A stretch of 54,049 nucleotides of DNA from Candidatus Cryptobacteroides faecipullorum (GTDB lineage Bacteria; Bacteroidota; Bacteroidia; Bacteroidales; UBA932): assembly GCA_017694885.1 (NCBI GenBank), contig JADIMH010000026.1:1-54049 (forward strand), read 5' to 3'. A model generated the notes under the pieces. The model was not told the origin of the DNA and searched no databases. It saw only the letters and a list, made by a program, of their open reading frames with translations. The translations under genes were made by a program, and so were the position numbers. Positions 31,743 through 40,528 of the stretch are shown here, one piece after another (within the stretch, counting starts at the first letter, position 1; every line of letters begins with the position of its first letter).

Positions 31743-34205
31743 TCAGACCAATATGTCGTTCAGGACACCGGAAGCTGTCTGATAAGCCCCGGCCCCCGCA
31801 CCCTGGATCACCAGAGGCGAAGGATAGAAATCGGTCCGGACAATCGCAGCATTGTCAGTTCCGCAAAGATTATACAGCGGGTGCTCCGGACCTACATTCT
31901 CCAGAGCCATCCTGGCTCTGTAACCGAACGGCGAAGACTCGTCCCTTGTCAGCGAAGCGATGAACCTCTGACGCAGGCCGAGGGATGCGGCAGCTTCGTA
32001 TTGTGCTGCGAAAGCGGCTTCATTTTCTTCAAGTTTTCTGTAGAAGGCATCCACTTTTCCTTCAAAGAACTCAGGTCCGAGAATAGGGCATATCTCGACA
32101 TCCTTCTCATCGATTCCGACTCCCGCCTCTCTGGAAAGGATCAGGAGCTTGCGGAGTACGTCGCGCCCGCTCAGGTCCAGACGCGGATCCGGTTCGGTGT
32201 AGCCGGCATCGTGCGCCTTGCGCACTATTTCCGCAAATGTAGCCGTCTTTCCTCCGTCGTATGTACTGAAGATGTAATTCAGGGTACCTGAAAGCACAGC
32301 CTCTATCCGGTGGATTTCGTCCCCGCTGTTCACGCTCCGGGAAATGGACTCCAGAATCGGAAGCGCAGCGCCTACCGTAGTTTCGTATTTGAGGGAAGCG
32401 CCGTTCTCGAGGGCGGAACGCTTGAGTGCCTGATACTGGGAATACGGAGAGGAGAATGTTATCTTGTTGCACGCTACCACCGAATAGCCGTGTCTGAAAA
32501 GGTTCATATATTTATACGCAATGTCCGAACTGGCGGTACAGTCCACGAAGACCGAATTCTCCAAGGAAGTATTGGCAAGAGCTTCGAAATAGGCCTCGTC
32601 CGCCGCACTCTCCCCGCTTTCGAGCAGGGACCGGATATTGTCGAGAGGAAGTCCGTCTGTATTCAGAATGTACTTGCGGCTGTTCGAAAGTCCGGCCACG
32701 CGAAGACGTTTTCCTGTCCGGGAAGCTATCTTGTCGCCATTGCGGGAGATGATATCGACAAGTGCCTTTCCTACGGTACCGTAACCGGCAATAAACAGGT
32801 TCACGTCCTTGATTGCGGTCTTTTCGAAGAACTCGTTATGGATATAGCGTATGGCCCTGTCTACGTCTCCGGAATGGACTATCACCGAAATGTTCCTCTC
32901 TGAAGAACCCTGCGCCGTCGCCCTGATAGATACGCTGTGACGTCCGAGGGCAGCCAGCATACGGCCGGTAGTGCCGCACTGGTTCAGAATGTCGTCCCCT
33001 ACCAGACAGACGATCGAAAAACCCTTCTCCACTTTCAAAGGATTCAGTTTGCCGATGGAGATTTCATAGGCGAACCTTGCATCCGCCACAGCTTTCGCCC
33101 TGTCGGCATCTTTCTCCGCTACGGCGATGCACATCGTATGCACCGATGAAGCCTGCGTTATAAGGATAATGTTTATCCCGTTGCGGCTGAGCGTATCGAA
33201 CAGACGGCTTGAAAAGCCGGGGATACCGACCATCCCGCTGCCTTCGAGAGAAAGAAGGGCGATGTTGTCGGAGTTGGAAATTCCGATAAGCCTTTCTTTG
33301 CCGCGCGGCGGATTCTTCTCGATAAGCGTTCCCGGCGCTTCAGGGTCAAAAGTATCCTTGACATAAATCGGAATGCCTTCAGAGACGACAGGCTGTATTG
33401 TCGGAGGATAGATCACCTTCGCACCGAAATGCGAAAGTTCAAGGGCCGCCCGGTAAGAAATGTTGCTGATAGTCCTGGCTCCGGGTACTATCTTGGGGTT
33501 GGCGGTCATCATGCCCGGCACATCGGTCCATATCTCGAGAATGCGGGCATTGCATCCGACAGCCAGGAGGGAGGCCGTATAATCCGAGCCTCCGCGGCCG
33601 AGAGTGGTGGTACGCCCCTGATCATCCGAAGCAATGAAGCCCGGCAGGACGAAAAGCGAAGCTATAGGATTGTCCTCAAGCATCTTGGCAACATTTTCAT
33701 TGGTCCTTTCTATGTCTACCACGGTTGCCCCGTCACGTTTGCCGGTCTTTATTACCGTTCTGGAGTCTATCCATTTGGTAGCGATTCCGACAGAAGCCAG
33801 CTTGGTGGCTATTATCCTTGTAGAGATGAGTTCTCCGCAGCCCTGGATCGCATCCAGGCTCGCCTCGCTGAGTTCTCCGAGAAGGTACACTCCCTGAGCA
33901 ATGCTCCTTAGAGAATCGAACACGCCGTCGCATGCTTCCAGGCTTTCTTCATGTTTTTCCAAAGGAAGCAGCTCCTTGATGATAAGGTGATGTTTCTTTT
34001 GGTATTCGTCAATTATCGTTCGGTAATCCTCGTCCCGTCTTGCCGCAAGGTTGCCGATTTTTATCAGGGCATCCGTAAAACCGCTTATGGCAGAACACAC
34101 CAGAATGGTCCTGTCCTTGTCTACTGCCTTTGATACTATCTCGATGACCTTGGCCATATTGGCCGAATTGGCCACCGATGTCCCGCCGAATTTCAGTACT
34201 TGCAT
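31743..34205 (-). CDS. thrA: bifunctional aspartokinase / homoserine dehydrogenase
   Basis: 820 residues from ATG 34205 (MQVLKFGGTSVANSANMAKV); an in-frame TTG at 34229 is less likely. The kinase domain covers about residues 1-290 (KFGGTS, TLGRGGSDYTASLLA), then tandem ACT regions (LSLEGSGMVGIPGFSSRLFD, VCLVGDDILNQCGTTGRML), and from about 455 the homoserine dehydrogenase part (VNLFIAGYGTVGKALVDII, ACNKITFSSPYSQYQALKRS, EAVLSGTLNYIFSTYDGG). It catalyses the first and third steps of the aspartate family. Co-transcribed with metX (69-bp gap). Feedback by threonine is known for the family. Confidence 0.96.
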   Translation of the reverse strand: MQVLKFGGTSVANSANMAKVIEIVSKAVDKDRTILVCSAISGFTDALIKIGNLAARRDEDYRTIIDEYQKKHHLIIKELLPLEKHEESLEACDGVFDSLRSIAQGVYLLGELSEASLDAIQGCGELISTRIIATKLASVGIATKWIDSRTVIKTGKRDGATVVDIERTNENVAKMLEDNPIASLFVLPGFIASDDQGRTTTLGRGGSDYTASLLAVGCNARILEIWTDVPGMMTANPKIVPGARTISNISYRAALELSHFGAKVIYPPTIQPVVSEGIPIYVKDTFDPEAPGTLIEKNPPRGKERLIGISNSDNIALLSLEGSGMVGIPGFSSRLFDTLSRNGINIILITQASSVHTMCIAVAEKDADRAKAVADARFAYEISIGKLNPLKVEKGFSIVCLVGDDILNQCGTTGRMLAALGRHSVSIRATAQGSSERNISVIVHSGDVDRAIRYIHNEFFEKTAIKDVNLFIAGYGTVGKALVDIISRNGDKIASRTGKRLRVAGLSNSRKYILNTDGLPLDNIRSLLESGESAADEAYFEALANTSLENSVFVDCTASSDIAYKYMNLFRHGYSVVACNKITFSSPYSQYQALKRSALENGASLKYETTVGAALPILESISRSVNSGDEIHRIEAVLSGTLNYIFSTYDGGKTATFAEIVRKAHDAGYTEPDPRLDLSGRDVLRKLLILSREAGVGIDEKDVEICPILGPEFFEGKVDAFYRKLEENEAAFAAQYEAAASLGLRQRFIASLTRDESSPFGYRARMALENVGPEHPLYNLCGTDNAAIVRTDFYPSPLVIQGAGAGAYQTASGVLNDILV

Positions 34206-34274
34206 ATCATTCGTTTTTTTATTTTCCAATACTTTATCATGCCGGCCATTTGCCGCCGCTCCGGAAACAGACTG

Positions 34275-35369
34275 TCAGTCTTTTAGTTCCGGGGCCAATA
34301 TTCCTGCGATCTGTCCGTATTCCAGCAAAAAACCGTCATGGCCGAACTTCGATGTGATTTCATGGTATTCCGCACCTGGAATATTGTCTGCAAGGAAGCG
34401 CTGTTCTTCTACAGGGAAAAGGTCATCGCTGTCGATGCCGATCACTATGCTTCTGGCCTTTATGCTTCCCAGAGCCTCAGGTACGCCACCTCTGCCGCGA
34501 CCGACATTGTGGCTGTCTACGGAATACGTCAGATACCAATATGAATAGGCATCGAACCTGTCGGCAAGTTTCTTTCCCTGATATCTTTCGTAAGAAGCCG
34601 CCCTGTCGGCGAATACGGTATCCGGGTCCTGTTCGGGCTGGGTGGCGTTATAGCCTTCATAGCTCCTGTATGAGATAAGGGCCATGGCCCGTGCGGCCTT
34701 AAGTCCGGCAGAGCCTCCCTTCAGGCTTCCGCATGCGCGGAATGTGGCATCTGCGTCCAAAGCCATCCGCTGGGATTCGTTATGAGCCGTAAGCCACGGA
34801 GTAACACGTGAACCGCAGGCTATGAAAGCCGCGGTCTTTATGACATCCGGTTCCATAATGGTCCATTCGAGAGCCTGGAAACCTCCGATGGAGCCGCCTA
34901 CGATAAGATCTATCTTTTCTATGCCGAGGTGTTTGCGGAGAAGAATTTCCGCATTTACCGTATCCCGGACCGTGACTTTCGGGAAACCGAAATAATACGG
35001 TTGCCCTTCCGGATGCTCTCCAGTCATGCTTTCCGGCTGTGGGGATGCCGGACCGGATGATCCGTAGGCCGAGCCTAACATATTGGCACATATTACAATA
35101 TATTTTTCCGTATCGAAAAATTTCCCTGGCCCTGTAAGCTCTGGCCACCAGTCGGACGGGTCTGAATTTGCCGTTAGGGCATGGGTTATCCATACGACTT
35201 TCTTCTCTCCTGACGAAACATCCCGGGCTATGGCCCTTATGGCTTCGGAATCCGGTACCCCGTCCTTGAAATACCCGTCTGAAATATGGTAGACTACCTT
35301 GAGATTTTTAATGGTACCGCCGGCTTCGCACTGAAACGGACGGTCATAGTCGAATTCTTTCCTTGTCAT
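34275..35369 (-). CDS. metX: homoserine O-acetyltransferase
   Basis: 364 residues, alpha/beta hydrolase fold. HALTANSDPSDWWPELTGPG, the nucleophile elbow GGSIGGFQALEW, then catalytic Asp in GIDSDDLFPVEEQ and His in SKFGHDGFLLEY. These order and spacings are those of MetX. It acetylates homoserine at the branch point to methionine. First gene of the operon; its transcript starts about 210 nt upstream and includes a methionine-rich leader peptide and alternative hairpins, so methionine-dependent attenuation is likely. Confidence 0.95.
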   Translation of the reverse strand: MTRKEFDYDRPFQCEAGGTIKNLKVVYHISDGYFKDGVPDSEAIRAIARDVSSGEKKVVWITHALTANSDPSDWWPELTGPGKFFDTEKYIVICANMLGSAYGSSGPASPQPESMTGEHPEGQPYYFGFPKVTVRDTVNAEILLRKHLGIEKIDLIVGGSIGGFQALEWTIMEPDVIKTAAFIACGSRVTPWLTAHNESQRMALDADATFRACGSLKGGSAGLKAARAMALISYRSYEGYNATQPEQDPDTVFADRAASYERYQGKKLADRFDAYSYWYLTYSVDSHNVGRGRGGVPEALGSIKARSIVIGIDSDDLFPVEEQRFLADNIPGAEYHEITSKFGHDGFLLEYGQIAGILAPELKD

Positions 35370-35376
35370 TTTTCAT

Positions 35377-35508
35377 GGTTTCTGGCCTGCCTCTGAATGA
35401 AACCCCGCTTCTGCTCCCGGAGCAGACGTCAGACAGACCGGATTGATTTTTCAGATTAATGTCTTTCTTTCCTGAGAAACCGGAGCGCGCATCCCGCACA
35501 CCTCCCGG
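35377..35508 (-). promoter_or_regulatory. leader RNA hairpins before metX (candidate attenuator)
   Basis: On the transcript, CCGGGAG (35502-35508) can pair with CTCCGG (35480-35485), while the same CTCCGG can instead pair with a second CCGGGAG (35414-35420). That second copy is part of the hairpin TCTGCTC-CGG-GAGCAGA (35410-35426). The two folds exclude each other. GGTTTC (35399-35404) may pair with GAAACC (35377-35382) close to the metX start. The U tract after the hairpin is weak, so control could be translational. Confidence 0.55.
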
Positions 35509-35528
35509 CAATAGAATACCGATGCATC

Positions 35529-35579
35529 TTAGCGATGCATTCGCTTGGACATCATTGATATGAAAGATGACATTTTCAT
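35529..35579 (-). CDS. methionine-rich leader peptide of the metX operon
   Basis: A 16-residue frame, MKMSSFISMMSKRMHR, begins 10 bases after the -7 element of the metX promoter and ends before the hairpins. Five of 16 residues are Met, including a Met-Met pair. Its position (promoter, short ORF, alternative hairpins, methionine biosynthesis genes) is that of a classical attenuation leader. No ordinary ribosome-binding site fits ahead of it, since the 5' leader would be only a few nucleotides. The role is inferred. Confidence 0.6.
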   Translation of the reverse strand: MKMSSFISMMSKRMHR

Positions 35580-35588
35580 AGACGGGTG

Positions 35589-35618
35589 CAAAGTTAAGTA
35601 TTTTTTGGATACAGGCAA
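35589..35618 (-). promoter_or_regulatory. promoter of the metX-thrA-metY-asd operon
   Basis: On the minus strand TTG (35616-35618), 19-bp spacer, TAACTTTG (35589-35596): a perfect Bacteroidota promoter, placing the start of transcription near 35583. Confidence 0.8.
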
Positions 35619-35709
35619 GAGATTCCGTCAACTAATGGATAATAAATGCCAACCGTCCAAATAGGATTCTTTGCATTTGCCTGGTTCTTAACTACTTGAA
35701 ATTTCATTA

Positions 35710-35749
35710 ATTAGGACGGTCCCCTTCTGCGCGACGGGACCGTCCTAAT
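35710..35749 (-). terminator. terminator downstream of the second PepSY-like gene
   Basis: ATTAGGACGGTCCC (35710-35723) and GGGACCGTCCTAAT (35736-35749) are perfect 14-bp arms with a 12-nt loop, about 100 bp past the stop of the minus-strand PepSY-like gene. Confidence 0.65.
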
Positions 35750-35846
35750 GAGTGTTGTGCCGGATTGCTGATAATGAATGCTTTGGCAGCTTGTCTATTT
35801 GGAAGGTCGGCTGTGGGCGGGAAGGAAATCGCCTGCAGATTCCCGG

Positions 35847-36305
35847 CTATCCCCGATCTTCCCTGACAAAATTCCCTTCCGCATCATAAATCAAATCCCT
35901 TCCGTCCTGGATTTCAATTTCGTAGCCGCCCCATACCTTTTCTATCTTGAATATCCTGGTCCCGCCGGGAACATAAGACGCCAGATGAGTATGGACAGCA
36001 TCCGGCACTATCCCGTCAGGAACCGGTGAAAGGTTGCAGTCTACGCTGATCCACTCTCCGGATTCATCGAATTCGATTTCAGTCCCATCGGACAGCCGGA
36101 CATTGTAAGTAACGGCCCTGTCATCCCTGTCCTTTTCCGCATGCAGGACATTCAGGCCCGGGAAATACTGCGTGATGAATTCACGGGCGGCACCGGGAAG
36201 GTCCTTCGTCTTGATCTTTTTCTCGTCATCGCATCCTGTAAGCACAGCCAGCATTCCGGCTGCAACTGCCATCATAAACAGGACTTTTCTTAAAACTGTC
36301 TTCAT
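35847..36305 (-). CDS. PepSY-like lipoprotein
   Basis: 152 residues with lipobox ending at Cys25 (AVLTGC). Two repeats of the PepSY-like / DUF2874 unit: LPGAAREFITQYFPGLNVLHAE..VTYNVRLSDGTEIEFDESGEWISV, then VPDAVHTHLASYVPGGTRIFKIEK..YEIEIQDGRDLIYDAEGNFV. It is clearly related to the protein at 8647 but carries a lipid anchor. It is divergent from TonB receptor copy 2. Family role unknown; its closeness to a receptor locus suggests a periplasmic regulatory or accessory function. A -7 match (TAGTTTTG on the minus strand, 36335-36342) lies 30 bp ahead. Confidence 0.85.
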   Translation of the reverse strand: MKTVLRKVLFMMAVAAGMLAVLTGCDDEKKIKTKDLPGAAREFITQYFPGLNVLHAEKDRDDRAVTYNVRLSDGTEIEFDESGEWISVDCNLSPVPDGIVPDAVHTHLASYVPGGTRIFKIEKVWGGYEIEIQDGRDLIYDAEGNFVREDRG

Positions 36306-36440
36306 GATTTTCCCTTTTTATTCATTTTCCGATGCAAAACTATGCGGAGAAACTCAAATGAATCTGAAATCGCTCCATTAGCATGTCCGTTAATCGCAAA
36401 AAATAATGACAGGATGAGATAAAATCCTCATTTTTAAGTA

Positions 36441-36471
36441 TTACACGGACAAGTCCGGTACTATACCTTTG
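36441..36471 (+). promoter_or_regulatory. promoter and operator of TonB receptor operon copy 2
   Basis: TACCTTTG (36464-36471) fits the -7 element, with TTA (36441-36443) 20 bp upstream as a weak -33. Between them sits CGGAC-AA-GTCCG (36446-36457), an inverted repeat placed as a typical operator. The receptor ATG at 36480 is only 8 bases after the -7 element, so the mRNA would be nearly leaderless. Confidence 0.6.
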
Positions 36472-36479
36472 CCTTTTGT

Positions 36480-39299
36480 ATGAAAAAGGCAATTTCAGTA
36501 ACAATACTTTTGTTTTTGATATCCGCGACAGCATTCCCTGCAACGGATACGTTCAGCCTCAGCGGTCGTATTACAGACAATGAAGACAACCCTGTCCCTT
36601 CAGCAGGGCTGGTGCTTAAAGAGACTGGAGTCTGGACAGTCGCTGACGAGAATGGCTTTTTCGAATTTGAAAACATCAGAAAAGGGACCTATACTCTTGA
36701 AATATCATGTCTGGGCTACGTTACGAAAACGGTTACTTTGGACACATCCATAAGGGCCGATCTGAAAATCATCATGCAGGAGAATTCACTTGCTATAGAT
36801 GAGGTCGTGGTGACTGCCCGGCAAAGCGATGAAGCGATGAACACGTCCCTTGTCTTCGGACGTAATGCACTGGATCACCTGCAAATGTCGAATGTCGCGG
36901 ATATTGCCGCCCTGTTTCCCGGGGGGAAAACGGTCAATCCTGACCTGACAGTCACCAACACATTATCCATCAGGGACGGAGGGTCTTCAGCCGGAAATGC
37001 CGCATTCGCCACTGCAATAGAAGTAGATGGGGTAAGAATAGGAAACAATGCTTCTTTCGGAGGAATGTCCGGTATAGATACAAGGAACATTCCGGTCCAG
37101 AACATTGAATCGATCGAAGTGTTGTCCGGTGTGCCTTCGGCCGAATATGGAGACCTCAACGGAGGAATGGTAAGAATCAGGACAAAAAAAGGACGCACCC
37201 CGACAAATGTCACGTTCGCAGTCAATCCGCGAACCTGGTCAGTATCAGCCGACAAGGGCATAGGACTCCCGGATAACGGAGGGGTTATCAATATAGGGGC
37301 GGAATGGACCAGAGCTACCCGGAAACTCACATCGCCCTATACGTCTTATGTCCGCAGAGGCATTTCATTTTCTTACAGCAACACTTTTGCCAAAGTCCTG
37401 CGTTTTGAAGCCGGACTGAACGGCAATATAGGAGGAATGAATTCAAAAGACGACCCTGATGCCGTTACGGGAGAATACACCAAAGTAAGGGATAACGTAT
37501 TAAGAGCCAACGCATCTCTGCTCTGGCTGCTTGATCGAAAATGGATAACGAATCTGAAATTCGATGCTTCCGTCAATTTCAATGACAACCTTTCCCACGA
37601 ACATATTTTCTTCTCTTCCGCATCCAACCAGCCGGCAGTACATTCAGAACATAAAGGTTATTTCCTCGCCGACAGGCTTCCCCTGTCCTATTTTGCAGAC
37701 CGTATGACAGATTCCAAGGAACTGGACTTCGCCGCCTCTATAAAATATGAATGGAACAGGAAAACGGACAGGTTCGCGAGCCGGCTCAAAGCCGGTATCC
37801 AATGGAAGGCCAACGGGAATGCCGGCACCGGCGAATATTATCTGGATCCGACTCTTGCGGAGAACGGATACAGGCCGAGACCATACAGCGGCTATCCTTA
37901 CATGCACAACCTTGCTTTATACGCAGAAGAAAACCTCACCGTGCCTGTCGGAAAGACAAGACTGGAATTTTCCGCAGGACTCAGGATGGAAAACGTTTTG
38001 GTAAGCGGGACCCGTTACCGCAACATATCATCCCTTTCTCCGAGATTAAATGCCAGATGGCGCCTGACCGGTTGGCTGACAGTAAGGGGAGGATGGGGAA
38101 TCACCGAAAAACTGCCATCATTCTATGTCCTTTACCCTGAACAGCAATACAGGGATATACAGACTTTCGGCTTTTCACACGGAGAAAATACCTCTTATGT
38201 ATATTATACGATACCTTACACAATGCTTTACAATGAGAATCTCCGATGGCAGCGGAACCGCAATGCAGAGTTCGGAATAGAAGTCTCGCCGGCAGAAGAT
38301 CTGGATATTTCGATAGTCGGATACTACAATAAGACGTCCTCTCCATACAAGTACTCGAACCTATACACACCGTTTTCCTATAATATACTCCAGTTACCGG
38401 ACGGATTCACAATGTCGTCCGATCCGGTCGTCAGGGTCGATGACCAGAACGGTATTGCCTTCATCAGAAACTCAAACGATGAATTATGGACACCGATGAA
38501 AATAAAAGTCACTGACAGGTCGTTCTTCAATTCCAGGTATGCGGACAACGGAGCAGACATTCACCGTGCAGGAATCGAACTTACCATGGATTTCCCTGAA
38601 ATAACAGCGATCCGCACGCGATTCAGACTAGATGCGAACTATGCTTTCTCCAGATATGCAGACAATTCTCTCTACTGGTACTACCAGAACGGATGGTCGC
38701 ATACATCGTTGCAGGACCGCTCCTACCAGTACGTCGGGATATATGCTACAGGAAACGGCACATCAGTATATAACGGCGAGCTCACCCGTTCCGCAGATGT
38801 CAACCTCACGGCAATCACCCATATTCCCAAAGCAAGGATTATAATAACATGCCGACTGGAAATGTCGCTTCTCAAGTATTCTCGCAAGCTGTCCGAATAC
38901 AACGGGACAGAATATGCCTACAATGTAACGGAAGACAGTTACCGTCCTTCCGGAGGAAGTATCTACGAGGGCAATTCCTATACTGCGATCCGACCGGTTG
39001 CCTATATGGATCTGGAGGGAAACATCCGTCCGTTCACCGACACGGAAGCGGAAAATCCGGAATTTTCTCTCCTGATGATAAGATCAGCCAACGCATATAC
39101 CTTCGCCCCTGACGGCTACGGGCCTTTTCTTTCAGCAAACCTGAGTATTACGAAGGAAATCGGAGACAATGTCTCCGTATCGTTCTTTGCCAACAATTTC
39201 ACAAATTCCAGAATGTCGGTCACTTCCCGTGCAACAGGAGTAAGCGCGATATTCACTCCGGGATTCTATTATGGACTCACTTGCAGACTCAAATTCTGA
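36480..39299 (+). CDS. TonB-dependent receptor, duplicated locus copy 2
   Basis: 939 residues. Signal peptide MKKAISVTILLFLISATAFP, carboxypeptidase-regulatory-like domain (FSLSGRITDNEDNPVPSAGL..), TonB-box-like IDEVVVTARQ, plug with SIRDGGSSAGNAAFATAIEV and SAEYGDLNGGMVRIRTKKG, barrel ending FYYGLTCRLKF. Paralogue of the receptor at 20947, with conserved barrel stretches such as TEKLPSFYVLYPEQQYRDIQ and NLTAITHIPKARIIITCRLE. Differences cluster in predicted loops, as expected if ligands differ. Two bases separate it from the next gene. Confidence 0.92.
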   Translation: MKKAISVTILLFLISATAFPATDTFSLSGRITDNEDNPVPSAGLVLKETGVWTVADENGFFEFENIRKGTYTLEISCLGYVTKTVTLDTSIRADLKIIMQENSLAIDEVVVTARQSDEAMNTSLVFGRNALDHLQMSNVADIAALFPGGKTVNPDLTVTNTLSIRDGGSSAGNAAFATAIEVDGVRIGNNASFGGMSGIDTRNIPVQNIESIEVLSGVPSAEYGDLNGGMVRIRTKKGRTPTNVTFAVNPRTWSVSADKGIGLPDNGGVINIGAEWTRATRKLTSPYTSYVRRGISFSYSNTFAKVLRFEAGLNGNIGGMNSKDDPDAVTGEYTKVRDNVLRANASLLWLLDRKWITNLKFDASVNFNDNLSHEHIFFSSASNQPAVHSEHKGYFLADRLPLSYFADRMTDSKELDFAASIKYEWNRKTDRFASRLKAGIQWKANGNAGTGEYYLDPTLAENGYRPRPYSGYPYMHNLALYAEENLTVPVGKTRLEFSAGLRMENVLVSGTRYRNISSLSPRLNARWRLTGWLTVRGGWGITEKLPSFYVLYPEQQYRDIQTFGFSHGENTSYVYYTIPYTMLYNENLRWQRNRNAEFGIEVSPAEDLDISIVGYYNKTSSPYKYSNLYTPFSYNILQLPDGFTMSSDPVVRVDDQNGIAFIRNSNDELWTPMKIKVTDRSFFNSRYADNGADIHRAGIELTMDFPEITAIRTRFRLDANYAFSRYADNSLYWYYQNGWSHTSLQDRSYQYVGIYATGNGTSVYNGELTRSADVNLTAITHIPKARIIITCRLEMSLLKYSRKLSEYNGTEYAYNVTEDSYRPSGGSIYEGNSYTAIRPVAYMDLEGNIRPFTDTEAENPEFSLLMIRSANAYTFAPDGYGPFLSANLSITKEIGDNVSVSFFANNFTNSRMSVTSRATGVSAIFTPGFYYGLTCRLKF

Positions 39300-39301
39300 A
39301 T

Positions 39302-40528
39302 ATGAAAACGATATATTATATTTTGCCGCTTTTGGCCTTTTCCGGAGCATGTGCCCCGATTGAAGATTCCGATCCTTACTCTTTGGCAATGAACCGGCTG
39401 GATATCACGATCGTCTACCCTGAGGGCTTCGAAAGCCTATACAGGGACGGCGTTGCAGTCAGAATCAATGATCCTGACAAGGGCAGCAGCTACACTGTCT
39501 ACACCGACCGGACAGGACATGCCGAAGCCACTCTGGCCAATGGGATATACAGGATTAGCGTAAGCGACAGGACAGAGGAATTCGTATTCAACGGAGCTGC
39601 AGACAGGATAAATCTCGTGAATACCGACCGCCAGGTGACGGTCGGCCTGAAAAAATCCGTTTCCTCCGACATAGTATTCAAGGAAATATACAATGGAGGC
39701 TGCCCTGCATACCCTCTCGAAGGGAATTACCAGTCCGACAAATACGTAATCCTGCACAACAACACATCAGAGGTCCAATACCTTGACGGATTGTGCTTCG
39801 GAACCGCCGACCCGTACAATTCCCAAGGTACAAACGTATGGGTGAAATATGATCAGATAACCGGAGAAGCGCTGTATCCGGATTATGTCCCGATAGTGCA
39901 GGTCATATGGCAGTTCCCTGGGGAAGGAACGGATTTCCCGCTGCAGCCCGGAGAAGATGCCGTAGTAGTATGCTGCGGAGCGATAGACCACACTGTACAG
40001 TATCCATTATCGGTCAACCTCGACAAAGAAAATTATTTCGTATGCTATAACAATGTGTATTTCCCGAATACCCGTTACCATCCTGCACCGGGCCCCAATA
40101 TATCTCCGGACAGATATCTGGAAGTCGTACTGAAAATGGGACAGGCCAATGCATTCACTTTCTCCGTTTTCTCTCCGGCCCCGGTCATATTCAGGGCCGA
40201 AGGCATGACGATACGTGAATTCCTCAATTCCGAAGGAGCTGTAATACAGAAACCGGGAAGTACGGTCGACAGGATCGCCTGCATCCCTATAGACTGGATA
40301 ATCGATGGTGTCGATGTCTTCTACGGAGGATCTTCAAACAATGTAAAAAGACTCCAGACACAGATAGATGCAGGCTATGTCACCTTGTCGGACAATTATC
40401 TTGGACATTCCCTTTTCCGTAACACAGACGAAGAAGCTTCATCGGCCCTCGGTTTTGAGGTGCTGATGGATACCAATAATTCTTCCGTCGATTTCCATGA
40501 AAGGGAGCAACAGTCGCTTTATGAATAG
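39302..40528 (+). CDS. DUF4876-type surface lipoprotein, copy 2
   Basis: 408 residues from ATG 39302. Lipobox ends at Cys17 (FSGAC). Same domain order as copy 1: N-terminal Ig/regulatory-like domain (LDITIVYPEGFESLYRDGVA, EATLANGIYRISVS), then DIVFKEIYNGGCPAYPLEGN, YVILHNNTSEVQYLDGLCFG, FPNTRYHPAPGPN and the shared tail GFEVLMDTNNSSVDFHEREQ. The CGGCLC of copy 1 is NGGCPA here, so only one of those cysteines is conserved. It probably partners with the adjacent receptor. Confidence 0.82.
   Translation: MKTIYYILPLLAFSGACAPIEDSDPYSLAMNRLDITIVYPEGFESLYRDGVAVRINDPDKGSSYTVYTDRTGHAEATLANGIYRISVSDRTEEFVFNGAADRINLVNTDRQVTVGLKKSVSSDIVFKEIYNGGCPAYPLEGNYQSDKYVILHNNTSEVQYLDGLCFGTADPYNSQGTNVWVKYDQITGEALYPDYVPIVQVIWQFPGEGTDFPLQPGEDAVVVCCGAIDHTVQYPLSVNLDKENYFVCYNNVYFPNTRYHPAPGPNISPDRYLEVVLKMGQANAFTFSVFSPAPVIFRAEGMTIREFLNSEGAVIQKPGSTVDRIACIPIDWIIDGVDVFYGGSSNNVKRLQTQIDAGYVTLSDNYLGHSLFRNTDEEASSALGFEVLMDTNNSSVDFHEREQQSLYE

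Noticed and set aside
35370..35583. S-box or other SAM riboswitch before metX
   Set aside because: I looked for the conserved SAM-I core (AGAG, GGAGGGA, GGCAACC) in the leader and did not find it; a Met-rich short ORF fits better.
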